The notes: a model not told the origin generated them from the letters alone. 25,614 bases of DNA from PR03 sp031362725 (GCA_031362725.1 JANLTC010000264.1:1-25614); one strand, 5' to 3'. Positions 15,777 to 24,391 are shown, counted from the first letter of the stretch. Made by a program: numbers and translations.

Positions 15777-16229
15777 TCACTTCGAGCGTGACGAACAGAC
15801 TTTCGGAAGCTGCAGGCACTGCCGCAGCTTGCGATAACAGCGGCGACTCACTTTTGCGAAGACCGGCCGACGGAACGCGCCCAACTCCTTGTAGTCGAGT
15901 TGCAACCGGATCCACTTCGTCCGGGAAACGCCCCTCACTTCCGTGACCGCGTCGGGGTTCACGGCGACGCCGTGATTCACGTCGACGAAGACACCGGGGA
16001 AGAGATCGTGCAGCGTCGCGATGGAACGGAGACGCGTCGCGAAGATGCCGTCGCGCGTGAGGACGTGAACCCTGCCGCGGCAGAGCGGCACCGCGTCGGC
16101 GCGCTGGTTCAACTGGGCCACGCGCTTCGCGACCGCGCTCGGGAGAAATACCATCCGGATGTCGAAACCGTAGACGAAGGACGAGCCACCTCCCTCTCCC
16201 CCGGGCAGCGGCAGGCGTTTGCAGCGCAT
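15777..16229 (-). CDS. LytTR-family DNA-binding protein (stand-alone)
   Basis: 150 aa. Residues about 50-140 fit the LytTR DNA-binding domain: RVHVLTRDGIFATRLRSIATLHDLFPGVFVDVNHGVAVNPDAVTEV, corresponding to the family's strand, helix and 'F-x-x-x-H-x-x-x-x-V-N-x-x-x-I' core. No receiver domain is present, so it is not a classical two-component response regulator. ATG 16229 is chosen for the GAGG 6 nt upstream; the frame is open to 16568 but would then cover the divergent promoter region and the neighbouring gene. A shorter start at 16154 exists without a Shine-Dalgarno. It lies 99 bp upstream of, and in the same direction as, the conjugation operon, so it is a candidate regulator or co-transcribed leader gene. 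Confidence 0.72.
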   Translation of the reverse strand: MRCKRLPLPGGEGGGSSFVYGFDIRMVFLPSAVAKRVAQLNQRADAVPLCRGRVHVLTRDGIFATRLRSIATLHDLFPGVFVDVNHGVAVNPDAVTEVRGVSRTKWIRLQLDYKELGAFRRPVFAKVSRRCYRKLRQCLQLPKVCSSRSK

Positions 16230-16494
16230 CGACGCCTCAGATCCGGCGGCGCGATCGGACTCTCTGTTTCCCACGGCAGCTTCCTCCCCTTCCAGTTCAT
16301 TCACTACAGTTCGTACCTTGAGAACCACAAGTCGATCCAACCAAGACCGCTGTGCCAGGAACCATACAAACTCGTTCGCATCTGGCCAGCATTCGTCGTA
16401 TTCTCGGACAGTGTGCCCGTTGCAGCCCACCGCTGTCGTTTCCAGACAGTTGGTTACTTGAAGTCCAAGAGCGATCGAGAAGGGGGACGAAGTC
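16230..16494. promoter_or_regulatory. Divergent regulatory region with LytTR-type sites
   Basis: This 265-bp region separates the divergent LytTR and SorC-like genes and is less GC-rich than the surrounding coding DNA. ACAGTTCGT (16306-16314) and ACAGTTGGT (16446-16454) both fit the degenerate LytTR consensus as I remember it ([TA][AC][CA]GTTN[AG][TG]). CCAGTTCAT (16292-16300) fits at eight of nine positions. These suggest autoregulation or control of the SorC-like gene. Core promoters were not identified. Confidence 0.4.
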
Positions 16495-17706
16495 GTGCCG
16501 AGAAAGAAGCGCGAGAAGGCCGAGGATGAGGTAATCGCCGCCGTGTGTACCCGCTTCATGGCGGGCACTTCGTTCGGGAAGATTGCGAAGGAGGTCGAGC
16601 GGGAGATTCGCGGTCACAGCGATCCGCAGTTCAGGCTCTCGCGACAGGAGACCTATCTTGTGATCCAGGACGCAATCCGACTCGATCGATTCTTCTACGC
16701 ACCACCCGCGCACCAGCTGAACGCCAGGCACGTCGCCGAGCGCTTTGGTCTCGACCTCCGTCACATCCATGTGGCGCACGCGCGACTCGACGTCGAACGG
16801 GTCGCAGCCAGCGCGGCCGAGCTCGTGCTGAAGCGCATTGACGAGTTGGACAAGGCCGAGGTCCACATCGGCTTCGCAGCCGGCGGGACCGCGATGCGTG
16901 TCGCGCGTCATCTCGGCGCGCGCCTGCGTTCCTTCAAGCGTTCGGTCAAGCGTCCCCTCAAACTCGGCATCCATGCGATGAGCTCGGGCTTCTCGGTAAA
17001 GCACCCGGACTCCTCGCCGGTGTCGTTCTTCTCCGATTTCCGGGGTACCGGACACGAGACCGAGTTTTTCGGTCTCTATTGCACGCCGATGGTCGAGACG
17101 CGTGGGCTGCTCGAGCAGCTCCGCGGGCAACTCGGCGTCAGCTCTGCCTTCGACGAGGCGGAGAAGCTCGACATCATCGTCACGAGTTTGTGTGGTGCAG
17201 ACGACCCGGACGGCGACCTGATGCGCGCCGTCGCCGAGAGTCGCCTTCCTCGAAAAGCGGATCGGAGCGCCCGCTACGGCGAGATGCTGAAGCAGCTCCA
17301 GCGTTCGAAGTGGGTCGGCGAAGTGATGGGCCTGCCGTTCAACGACGACGGACCGATCGATCCCGGTGACGGTCCCCGCGCCGTCACGTTGCGCGACCTG
17401 CACGAGCTCGTCGCGTTCGCCGCGCAAGACCAGAAGCACGTGATCCTGGTCGCGGGACCGTGCTTCGCATGCCGCAGGACCCGCGAGCTTCCGCTGGTTC
17501 CGCTGTTGCGCTCACCCGAGCTCGCGCTGTGGACCGATCTCGTCGTCGACATCGAGACGGCCGAGAAGCTGTTGCAACTCGGCGCCAGCAGCACTCCGCG
17601 CGCAGCGGCCGCAGGGCTTCCCCGTCAGAGCGCCTCGACGCGACGCCCGCGGGCCACGCGTTCGAGGGCGTCGGGATCGCCGCCGTCTCCCGGGAAGACC
17701 GCGTAA
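16495..17706 (+). CDS. SorC-like sugar-binding-domain protein with N-terminal HTH
   Basis: 403 aa. Residues about 8-60 are helical and may form a helix-turn-helix (VIAAVCTRFMAG then FGKIAKEVEREI). Residues about 120-365 fit the SorC/DeoR-type sugar-phosphate-binding domain: VHIGFAAGGTAMRVARHL (about 123-140), LDIIVTSLCGADDPDGDL (about 225-242), KWVGEVMGLPFNDDG (about 272-286), and VILVAGPCF then LWTDLVVDIETAEKLL near the end. In true SorC regulators this domain binds a phosphorylated sugar; the ligand here is unknown. The GTG start has an AAGGGGG upstream. The last about 27 codons overlap the convergent GAF/GGDEF gene by 82 nt and look like low-complexity antisense sequence, so the functional domain ends before the overlap. 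Confidence 0.72.
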   Translation: MPRKKREKAEDEVIAAVCTRFMAGTSFGKIAKEVEREIRGHSDPQFRLSRQETYLVIQDAIRLDRFFYAPPAHQLNARHVAERFGLDLRHIHVAHARLDVERVAASAAELVLKRIDELDKAEVHIGFAAGGTAMRVARHLGARLRSFKRSVKRPLKLGIHAMSSGFSVKHPDSSPVSFFSDFRGTGHETEFFGLYCTPMVETRGLLEQLRGQLGVSSAFDEAEKLDIIVTSLCGADDPDGDLMRAVAESRLPRKADRSARYGEMLKQLQRSKWVGEVMGLPFNDDGPIDPGDGPRAVTLRDLHELVAFAAQDQKHVILVAGPCFACRRTRELPLVPLLRSPELALWTDLVVDIETAEKLLQLGASSTPRAAAAGLPRQSASTRRPRATRSRASGSPPSPGKTA

Positions 17707-19892
17707 CCGAGCCGCAGCTCGAGCCCGCGCGCGGCGTCACCGTGCGCGTCGAGCGCCGTGCGAGCGGCGCGATAGAGCGTGACGAGCAGCGCGGCCACTT
17801 CGCCGTCGGGTTCCGGGACCAGCGCGGCAAACAGGTCGGGTTCCGGACGCGCGACGACGTCGAAATCGCGCAGAGCCCCGCGCAGCGCCTGTGCGAGCGC
17901 CAGCGCGGCGCGTTCAGCCGCGTCGACATGCGTCAGATCGCGCAGCGTTTCGAGCCCATCGGCGCGCAGCAGCGCGAGCACCAGCGAATGGTTGCGCGCA
18001 CGCGAGCGCGCCAGTTCGGCGTCGAGCCGCTCGCGCAGCGCACGCTGCGTCAGCAGGCCCGTCACCGCGTCGACGTCGTTGCGCTCGGGGCGCGCAAGTC
18101 CCGCCAGCGCCACCTGCGCGTGCTGGGCGAGCTGCGCGAGGATGCGCTCCTCGGACGGGCCGAAGCGTTCACCGAGTAGCGGGTCGTCGGGCACCTTGCC
18201 GAGCACCGACAGACACCCGATCGCACGGCCGTCGCGCAGCAGCGGCGCGATCATCGCGGTACCGACGCCAACCGCATGGGCAGACCACGCCGGATCGCCC
18301 GCCAGATCTGCGACGCGGACGAGACGGCGACTCCGCATGGCGTCGGTGGCCAGCTTGCGTTCCAGCTCCGCGAGCGCCGCCTTGCGCCATTCGCCGACGC
18401 CACTCCACGCGGCAATCCGGTAGCGACCGGAGGGTTCTTCGCGCAGCCGCAGCACGGCGTCCTGCGCTTCGAGAAGCGACAGCGCCGACTCGGTCACCTG
18501 TTCGGCGACTTCCGGTTCGTCCTGACAGGTTCCGAGTGCGGTGACCATCTCCGCGAGACGCGCCGTGCGGCGTGCGTCGCGCTCGACGTGCGCCGATCGC
18601 AGTGCGCCGGCAAGTTCATCGGAAAGCGCGTCCGCTGCGGCTTGGAGTCGCTCGATGTCCAACTCCGCACCACCGCTCACGCGCTCGCCTTGCGCGGCGA
18701 GCACGCCGACGACTTCCTCGCCCGCGAGAAGCGGGATCGCCGCGTAGCAGAGCCCTGCGTCGCCCGGCCCACCGCCGAGGAGCACTGCGCGACGCAGCAC
18801 CGCGGCGCGGCCCGGCAAGCCCTGCCCGAAGCGCAGATGTTCGCGTGCAGCGAGCGGGTCGAGCGGCGTCGAAGCCGCCTGCAGCAGCAGCGACTCGGAC
18901 TCCGACTCGCGGAGATAGAGCTGACAGACGCCGCCCCGCAGCTGGCTCGCAAGTCCTGTACACACCGCAGCGAGACGGCGCGCGAGCGGCTCATCGCGCG
19001 CGAGCAAGCGGCGCACATCGGTCTCGGCGCGCAGCGTTTGCGATTCGCGCACCAGTCCGTGGAACTCCTCGGCGCGCGCGATGATCCGCGCGGCGCGCCG
19101 CGCGAGTTCATCGACGACCTCGAGTTCGCCCGCGCCGAACTGGTTCTGGTTGCGCGCGTGCGACAGGTTCAGCACGCCGATCACCCGGCCGCCGTGGGCC
19201 AACGGCGCGGAGATCGCGGACTCGACGTCGTCGCGCTCGCGCACGATGTCGAAGCGCGTCCGATCGGCTTTCCCGTGCAGCAGGATCGCGCGCTCGGCGG
19301 CGAACGCGCGGCCGGCGATTCCTTCACCCGGTTGAACGCGAATCTTCGGGATCAGCTCGTCCTCGATTCCGATCGCGACCTCGACGCGCAACACGCGTTC
19401 GCGTTCGTCCCAGAGCATCAGCGATCCACGATCGGCGCCGGTGGCGGTGACGGCGATCTGCAGCACCAGGCGGAGCAGTCCGCTGCGGTCGTGGGTGAGG
19501 TCGTAGGAGTCGAGGCTTTCGCGCAGCGCGCGCAGCAGATCGGGCTTGCTCATCGCGTCCGCGGGTCCGAACGCGTAGAGCATCCGCGCCAGCGCCGGCG
19601 GCAACACCTGGATGCCGTGCGTGGCGGCGAGTCGAGCGCGCACCGCGGACGACGCTTCCGCGTCCACCACCGCGACGAGTTGCGGGATCGCGAGCGCCGC
19701 GTCGGCGTCGGCGGTCACACGCGCGGCGAGTCGCTGGGCAGTCGCAGGCGAGATCTGTCGGAGTTCGGCGAGGGCCGCCTCGGGGGCGTCGGCGATCAGC
19801 GCGCACACCTCGACGGCGGGGTTCGCCTCGAGCAGCGGAAGCAGCTCGAGACCCTCGCGCGAGGTACCGGCGATGACGATTCGTTTTCGCAT
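17625..19892 (-). CDS. Multi-GAF sensor protein with degenerate GGDEF domain
   Basis: 755 aa, soluble. Order: an N-terminal Rossmann-like domain (about 3-110, RIVIAGTSREGLELLPLL), GAF1 (about 135-272, with GRVIGVLNLSHARNQNQF), GAF2 (about 305-432, with GEEVVGVLAAQGE), GAF3 (about 450-595, with GRAIGCLSVLG) and a C-terminal GGDEF-fold domain (about 605-755, opening D-A-V-T-G-L-L-T-Q-R-A-L). Where an active diguanylate cyclase has R-Y-G-G-D/E-E-F, this protein has RPEPDLF (682-688). It is therefore predicted to be catalytically inactive, perhaps binding a nucleotide or another protein. It begins 29 bp after the AMIN-domain gene stop, implying an operon. The start is fixed by the Rossmann strand; no clear Shine-Dalgarno, and a hairpin abuts the ATG. 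Confidence 0.82.
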   Translation of the reverse strand: MRKRIVIAGTSREGLELLPLLEANPAVEVCALIADAPEAALAELRQISPATAQRLAARVTADADAALAIPQLVAVVDAEASSAVRARLAATHGIQVLPPALARMLYAFGPADAMSKPDLLRALRESLDSYDLTHDRSGLLRLVLQIAVTATGADRGSLMLWDERERVLRVEVAIGIEDELIPKIRVQPGEGIAGRAFAAERAILLHGKADRTRFDIVRERDDVESAISAPLAHGGRVIGVLNLSHARNQNQFGAGELEVVDELARRAARIIARAEEFHGLVRESQTLRAETDVRRLLARDEPLARRLAAVCTGLASQLRGGVCQLYLRESESESLLLQAASTPLDPLAAREHLRFGQGLPGRAAVLRRAVLLGGGPGDAGLCYAAIPLLAGEEVVGVLAAQGERVSGGAELDIERLQAAADALSDELAGALRSAHVERDARRTARLAEMVTALGTCQDEPEVAEQVTESALSLLEAQDAVLRLREEPSGRYRIAAWSGVGEWRKAALAELERKLATDAMRSRRLVRVADLAGDPAWSAHAVGVGTAMIAPLLRDGRAIGCLSVLGKVPDDPLLGERFGPSEERILAQLAQHAQVALAGLARPERNDVDAVTGLLTQRALRERLDAELARSRARNHSLVLALLRADGLETLRDLTHVDAAERAALALAQALRGALRDFDVVARPEPDLFAALVPEPDGEVAALLVTLYRAARTALDAHGDAARGLELRLGYAVFPGDGGDPDALERVARGRRVEAL

Positions 19893-19895
19893 GGG

Positions 19896-19914
19896 CCCGA
19901 AGGCGCTCTTCGGG
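19896..19914 (-). promoter_or_regulatory. 7-bp hairpin immediately upstream of the GAF/GGDEF start
   Basis: CCCGAAG and CTTCGGG pair exactly around a 5-nt loop, ending 3 nt before the ATG at 19892 inside the 29-bp gap after the AMIN gene. It would hide the ribosome landing region in the transcript, so translation may be coupled to the upstream gene or attenuated. Confidence 0.4.
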
Positions 19915-19921
19915 TGGGGCC

Positions 19922-21073
19922 TCAGCCGACTTGACGCGGCGGCTGGGCCAGCGAGGCGGGACGCAGTGAGCGCTGCAAACGCGCAATTGCCGCGCGCTGC
20001 GACGCGAGTTCCTCGTTCTGCGCGCCACCACGAGCCTCGAGGCGTGATTGGCGCTCCGCGAGCTGGCCGAGGCGACCCGCGATCTCCGCGAGTCGTGCAT
20101 CGAGTCGCTGGTGCATCCGCAGCACGTCGAGCATCCAGTCGTCGCGCACTTCGATCAACGGAACCGCCTCGACGCACGGCGCGTCGACTGCTTCGGATTC
20201 GGGAGCCGCGGCGGCTTCGGCCATTTCCAGCGGCTCCACCAGGCCGCTCTCGGGCGGCGCAGCGGCCCCTTCGATTGCGGGCGCGACGACGACGCCGGCA
20301 TGACCCTGGCGTCGCGCGGCGATCGCGATCAGCGCGATCCCGAAACCGACCGCGAGACCCACCGCGAGCGAACGCGGATCCATCGCGAGATCCGCGCGCG
20401 GAGGCGGCGCCGCAACCGGCGGTGGCGCATCGACGGTCGGCGGCGCTTCGATCGCCGTTGCGGGCTCGGCCGGCACAGGATCGGGCGGCGGCGCCGAGCT
20501 CGGCTCCGCTGCGGGCGCCAGCACGGGCGCAGGATCCGCGACGACCGATTCGGCATCGCGCAGCGGCGGTGTAGGCAGTGTCGGCGGCGACCCTTCGACG
20601 ACCTCGCGCGGAACTGGGGTCGCGATCTCGGATTCCGGAGCCGTCGCTGCCAAGGCGGCTTCGTTCGCCGCACGTCGCAGGTCGAGAACGAGGCGGGGCG
20701 GCGTCGCGAGCACCTGGGTCTCGACGCGCAGCGGACCGGGCGCGTAGATCCGCGCGAGCGTCGTGCCGTCGGCCTGCGGACTCAGCGTGACGCTGGGCGA
20801 ACCGGGCCCGCGGGCCGCGACGTCGCGCGCACGACTCTCGGCCGCGATCTGTACGGTGACTTCATCGGGCGCGTCGGTGGACGCTTCCAGCACCTGGTAG
20901 GCAGCGGGCGCGTCGGTTTCGAGTACCACCCGTGTGTAGCCGGGATGCGTGCCGACGCGAACCGCGGTGAGGCGTGCCGCTGCCGACGGGACGGCGTGCA
21001 GCCAGAGCGCGGCGGCGACGGCCACCGGCCACGCCCGCGTGCGGCGGGTTCTGGGTTTCGCGACTGCGCGCAC
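19922..21073 (-). CDS. AMIN-domain, single-pass membrane protein with Pro-rich linker and coiled coil
   Basis: 383 aa. A signal-peptide-like N-terminus (R-rich, then WPVAVAAALWLHAVPSAAA) is followed by an AMIN domain (about 34-134: RLTAVRVGTHPGYTRVVLET, then LRVETQVLATPPRLVLDLRR). AMIN domains target envelope proteins, often to peptidoglycan or septa. Then come a Pro/Ala-rich linker (about 150-228), a transmembrane helix (about 234-252, SLAVGLAVGFGIALIAIAA), and a C-terminal coiled-coil region (about 312-370, MHQRLDARLAEIAGRLGQLAERQ). This gives a periplasmic AMIN domain and a cytosolic coiled coil. GTG 21073 is chosen for GGAGG 5 nt upstream and because it opens the signal peptide; a 39-codon extension upstream is possible but less likely. 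It is operonic with the GAF/GGDEF gene and divergent from the histidine kinase gene. Confidence 0.75.
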   Translation of the reverse strand: MRAVAKPRTRRTRAWPVAVAAALWLHAVPSAAARLTAVRVGTHPGYTRVVLETDAPAAYQVLEASTDAPDEVTVQIAAESRARDVAARGPGSPSVTLSPQADGTTLARIYAPGPLRVETQVLATPPRLVLDLRRAANEAALAATAPESEIATPVPREVVEGSPPTLPTPPLRDAESVVADPAPVLAPAAEPSSAPPPDPVPAEPATAIEAPPTVDAPPPVAAPPPRADLAMDPRSLAVGLAVGFGIALIAIAARRQGHAGVVVAPAIEGAAAPPESGLVEPLEMAEAAAAPESEAVDAPCVEAVPLIEVRDDWMLDVLRMHQRLDARLAEIAGRLGQLAERQSRLEARGGAQNEELASQRAAIARLQRSLRPASLAQPPRQVG

Positions 21074-21225
21074 GAGCACCTCCGGGCCGCCATGCGGCCT
21101 TGGCTTGGAGGTAGCGTTCCCGGCCGACGAGTGGCGGAGGAGAGCACAAACGGATCGCGCGAGCGCCGCGCGGTAGAAGGCACGCGGCATCGCCTGTGCA
21201 AGTCCATGCCGTTACCCGGCAGCCG

Positions 21226-23028
21226 ATGCGCACATCCGTCAAGCGGCCGGTCGTATCGGCCGATTCGGGCACGGGGGTCCCCTTGCACGCCTATCTACTG
21301 CTGCCGCTCTTCGCGTGCATCTCCTCGGCGATGCTCACGGTCGCGATCGTCGCGCGCGCCGAAGGGCGCCGCGCCAATCTGATTGGCGGGATCCTGACGA
21401 CCGGTGCCGCACTCTGGGCGTTCTTCGAAGTCATCTGGAACACCGCGGACGACCCCGGCGCCGTGCTGCGACTCGTACGCCTCTCCTCGGTCGGCTGGGT
21501 CGCGATCGGGCCGATCGCGCTGCATCTGTTCTTCGAATTGACGGGGCAGCCGCAGCGCCGGCTCTGGCGCGTACTGCCGGCGCTCTACGCCACGTCGGTG
21601 CTGGTACTTGCGATCGATCTCACCACGCCTTGGATGCACGAGTCGGTCGTACGCACGAGCTGGGGCTGGGGCTATCGCTTCGGGCCCGCCTACCTGCCCT
21701 TCTACCTCTTCACCGTCAGCTGTCTCTCGGCCGCGCTGATGCTCGGCTTCCGTGAGATCCGCAGCTCGACTTCGCCCGGTGAACGCCGCCAAGCGCGCTG
21801 GTTGATGGCAGGGATCGGCGTGCCGCTCGTCGTCGCGTCGGCAACCGACGGCTTGCTGCCGCTGCTTGGCTACCAACCGCCGCGACTCGGCACGACCTCG
21901 TTCGTCTTTCTCGGTGCGACGATCGCATGGGGTTTCTATCGCCACGGCTACTCGCTGCTGGTACCCGGCGCATTCGCGTCCGAGATCCTCGCGATCCTGC
22001 CGGATGGCGTCGCGCTGCTGCGCCTCGACGGCCGGATCCGCTCGGTGAACGAGGGAATGGCGCGGCTCGTGGGTGTCGAGGCGCGCGCGCTCGAGGGCTG
22101 CGAGATGGCCGCGCTGCTCCCCGAAACGCAGCTCGTACCGGGCCGCGCGCTGCGCGACCACGAGTGCGCACTCGCGTCGCGGGCCGGACCGCTGCCAGTC
22201 TCGGTCTCGACGGCCGTGCTGCGCGACAAGCAAGACGAGCCGATCGGCCTCGTGCTGATGGCGCGCGACCTGCGCGAGATCGCGAGTCTCCGCAGTCGGC
22301 TGATCACGTCGGGGCGGCTCGCTGCGGTCGGCCAGCTCGCCGCCGGAATCGCCCACGAGATCAACAATCCGATCGCGTACGTGCGCGCCAACCTCGGTTC
22401 ATTGCGCGCGCTGCTGGCGGGAATGGCGGACGAGAAGCCGGTCGCCGAGACCCTGCTCGCGACGCTCCGCGAAGGCGAGGAACTGGTGGACGAATCGCTG
22501 GACGGCGTCGAGCGCGTCGCGGCGATCGTGCGCGACGTGAAGAGTTTCTCGCACGCGGGCGGCGGGCCTCGCGAGGTGGTCGACGTGAATGCGCTGCTCG
22601 ACGCGGTATTGCGCGTGGCTGCGCCACAGCTTCGCTACGGCGGCTTGATCGCGCGCAGCTACGGCGACATTCCCCCAGTGCTCGGCGATTCGCAGCAACT
22701 GAAGCAGGTATTCCTGAACCTCGTGCTGAACGCATCCCAGGCGGTGGACGAACAGCAGGAGATTCGCGTCGTCACGGTCCGCGAAGGCAATCGCGTCGTG
22801 GTGCGCGTCGAGGACGACGGCTGCGGGATCCCGCCGGCGCTGCTCGGGAACATCTTCGACCCGTTCTTCACGACCAAGGTGGTCGGTGAAGGCACCGGGC
22901 TCGGACTCTCGATTGCGTACCAGATCGTTCGCAATCACGGCGGTGAATTGACGGTCGACTCGGCACCGGGGCGGGGCACCTGCTGTCGCGTCGAGCTGCC
23001 GGCGACCGACCTCGCGGAGCCTTCGTAG
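21226..23028 (+). CDS. Sensor histidine kinase, multi-TM N-terminus, PAS-like, HisKA, HATPase
   Basis: 600 aa from this ATG (610 from a GTG at 21196; neither has a clear Shine-Dalgarno). About seven hydrophobic helices (residues about 20-240) form the 7TM-type histidine-kinase N-terminal sensor. A PAS-like domain follows (about 255-350, with ILPDGVALLRLDGRIRSVNE). HisKA has the H-box VGQLAAGIAHEINNP (phospho-acceptor His 377 in this numbering). The HATPase has the N-box FLNLVLNAS, the G1 box DDGCGIP, DPFFTTK and GEGTGLGLSIA. All catalytic elements are intact, so it should autophosphorylate; the arrangement is of the NtrB/ZraS-like soluble-core class. No response regulator is adjacent, so it is an orphan kinase in this window. 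It is divergent from the AMIN gene and convergent with the double-FHA gene, 7 bp away. Confidence 0.88.
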   Translation: MRTSVKRPVVSADSGTGVPLHAYLLLPLFACISSAMLTVAIVARAEGRRANLIGGILTTGAALWAFFEVIWNTADDPGAVLRLVRLSSVGWVAIGPIALHLFFELTGQPQRRLWRVLPALYATSVLVLAIDLTTPWMHESVVRTSWGWGYRFGPAYLPFYLFTVSCLSAALMLGFREIRSSTSPGERRQARWLMAGIGVPLVVASATDGLLPLLGYQPPRLGTTSFVFLGATIAWGFYRHGYSLLVPGAFASEILAILPDGVALLRLDGRIRSVNEGMARLVGVEARALEGCEMAALLPETQLVPGRALRDHECALASRAGPLPVSVSTAVLRDKQDEPIGLVLMARDLREIASLRSRLITSGRLAAVGQLAAGIAHEINNPIAYVRANLGSLRALLAGMADEKPVAETLLATLREGEELVDESLDGVERVAAIVRDVKSFSHAGGGPREVVDVNALLDAVLRVAAPQLRYGGLIARSYGDIPPVLGDSQQLKQVFLNLVLNASQAVDEQQEIRVVTVREGNRVVVRVEDDGCGIPPALLGNIFDPFFTTKVVGEGTGLGLSIAYQIVRNHGGELTVDSAPGRGTCCRVELPATDLAEPS

Positions 23029-23040
23029 CGACTCGCTACG
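23024..23040. terminator. Inverted repeat embedding both stop codons of a convergent pair
   Basis: CGTAGCGA-C-TCGCTACG contains the TAG of the histidine kinase and, on the other strand, the TAG of the double-FHA gene. As RNA it gives a 6-bp stem with a 5-nt loop on both strands. It is a candidate minimal bidirectional terminator, without a T-tract. Confidence 0.4.
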
Positions 23041-24391
23041 GCTTGATGCGCAGCTCTGCGGGCAACACCAGCTCGGTACTACCGGCCGCCTCGAACGCCT
23101 CGCGTAGCGCGGGCGGTAGCAGCTCGACGCGCACGCGCAGCTCGAAGACCAGCTCGGGCGGCTTCGTTTGCGACACGAGCCCGAGTTCCTGCACCGAAGT
23201 GGCGCGCGACGAAGCGCGCAGCGGGACGCCAACCGGCGCTTCGGGTTTCTCGGCTTCGCCTTCGTCTGCCAGCGCGACGACCTCTTCGAGATCCTCGGGG
23301 AACAGGTCGCCCTCTGGCAAGCCGACCGCTTCGACCTCGGCGTCGCTCGCGAGCTTTGCTCGCGCCTCGCCAGGGCCCGGCCGAGCGAGAATCTCCGTGA
23401 AGCCAGGCCGATGCGGCATCTGCTCCTGGAGCATCGTCATCCCGAGTCTGCCCGCGTCTTGCGGAGCCGGCGCTGCCGGCGGCGCGCACATCTCCTCGAT
23501 CGGCTGGCGGTCGAGCACGAAGGTGAGCTTGAAGTCCTCGATCTGCACCACGTCGTCCGCGTGCAGTGCCTCCCGTTCGACGCGGCGGCCATTCACGAAG
23601 GTGCCGTTCACGGAGCCCAGGTCACAGACCTCGAAGCGATCGCCGGCGCGCTCGAAGCGGGCGTGACGTCGCGAGACCTCGTCGATCCCGAGCACGATGT
23701 CACAGTCCGCCGCGCGACCCGCGACGACCTGCTCGCCCTTCCAAGCGACGATGCGTTCGAGCTTGCCCCGGTGTTGCACGATGAAGCCGGCGTGTCGGGG
23801 CGCCTCGGTCATCGCTTCCTCGGGGAGCTCGGCTGCGGTTGTGGGTTCGTCGGCGAGCGCTCCGACGAAGTCGAAATCGAAGTCGCCTGAAGTCGATCGC
23901 GGCGGCGAAGCCGGGGGTGCGACGGGAGACGAATTGGATGCCGAGCGCTTCTCAGTCATCGGAGTGATTTCCTTTCCTGGCGCTGCCGACGCAACGGGCG
24001 GGGCGCCCTCGTTCATGCCGACCAGGTACGTGCGCGCGCCGTCGAAGGCGTCGCTCTTGCGCCGTCCGGGTTTTCGTCTTGACTCGTCGGCTGGCGACGC
24101 GCTGCGCACCCGTAGTTCGTGCTTGCCAATCGCGATGCGATCGCCGGGGGCGATCTCGCGGCGGCCCGCAATGCGTTCGCCATTCACCAGGCAGCCGTTC
24201 TCCGAGCCCGCGTCTTCGAGGAACACGCGCCGCTCGTCGAGGAGGAGCCGCGCGTGAAAGCGACTGACGCCGAGGTTGTCGATCACGAGGTCATTTTCCG
24301 GCATGCGGCCGACCCGCAGCGTGGGCCGGTCGAACGGGACCGTCTCGAGGACCCGATCGCGGAAGACGACGTCGACGACGAGACCGCTCAT
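23036..24391 (-). CDS. Double-FHA-domain signalling protein
   Basis: 451 aa, soluble. FHA domains bind phosphothreonine peptides. FHA1 (about 5-95) has RVGRMPENDLVI (G28, R29), VSRFHARLLLD (S43, R44, H46) and SENGCLVNG (N65, G66). FHA2 (about 203-293) has VAGRAADCDIVL (G225, R226), VSRRHARFE (S240, R241, H243) and GSVNGTFVNG (N262, G263, T264). Both keep the G-R / S-x-x-H / N-G core, so both should be competent. A Ser/Pro/acidic linker (about 100-200) and a long acidic region (about 300-400) look disordered. The end (about 413-451, PPELVFELRVRVELLPPALREAFE then LVLPAELRI) may be a small separate domain. Start ATG 24391 has GAGGGAGG just upstream. No Ser/Thr kinase is present in the window; the partner must lie elsewhere. 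Confidence 0.87.
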   Translation of the reverse strand: MSGLVVDVVFRDRVLETVPFDRPTLRVGRMPENDLVIDNLGVSRFHARLLLDERRVFLEDAGSENGCLVNGERIAGRREIAPGDRIAIGKHELRVRSASPADESRRKPGRRKSDAFDGARTYLVGMNEGAPPVASAAPGKEITPMTEKRSASNSSPVAPPASPPRSTSGDFDFDFVGALADEPTTAAELPEEAMTEAPRHAGFIVQHRGKLERIVAWKGEQVVAGRAADCDIVLGIDEVSRRHARFERAGDRFEVCDLGSVNGTFVNGRRVEREALHADDVVQIEDFKLTFVLDRQPIEEMCAPPAAPAPQDAGRLGMTMLQEQMPHRPGFTEILARPGPGEARAKLASDAEVEAVGLPEGDLFPEDLEEVVALADEGEAEKPEAPVGVPLRASSRATSVQELGLVSQTKPPELVFELRVRVELLPPALREAFEAAGSTELVLPAELRIKP

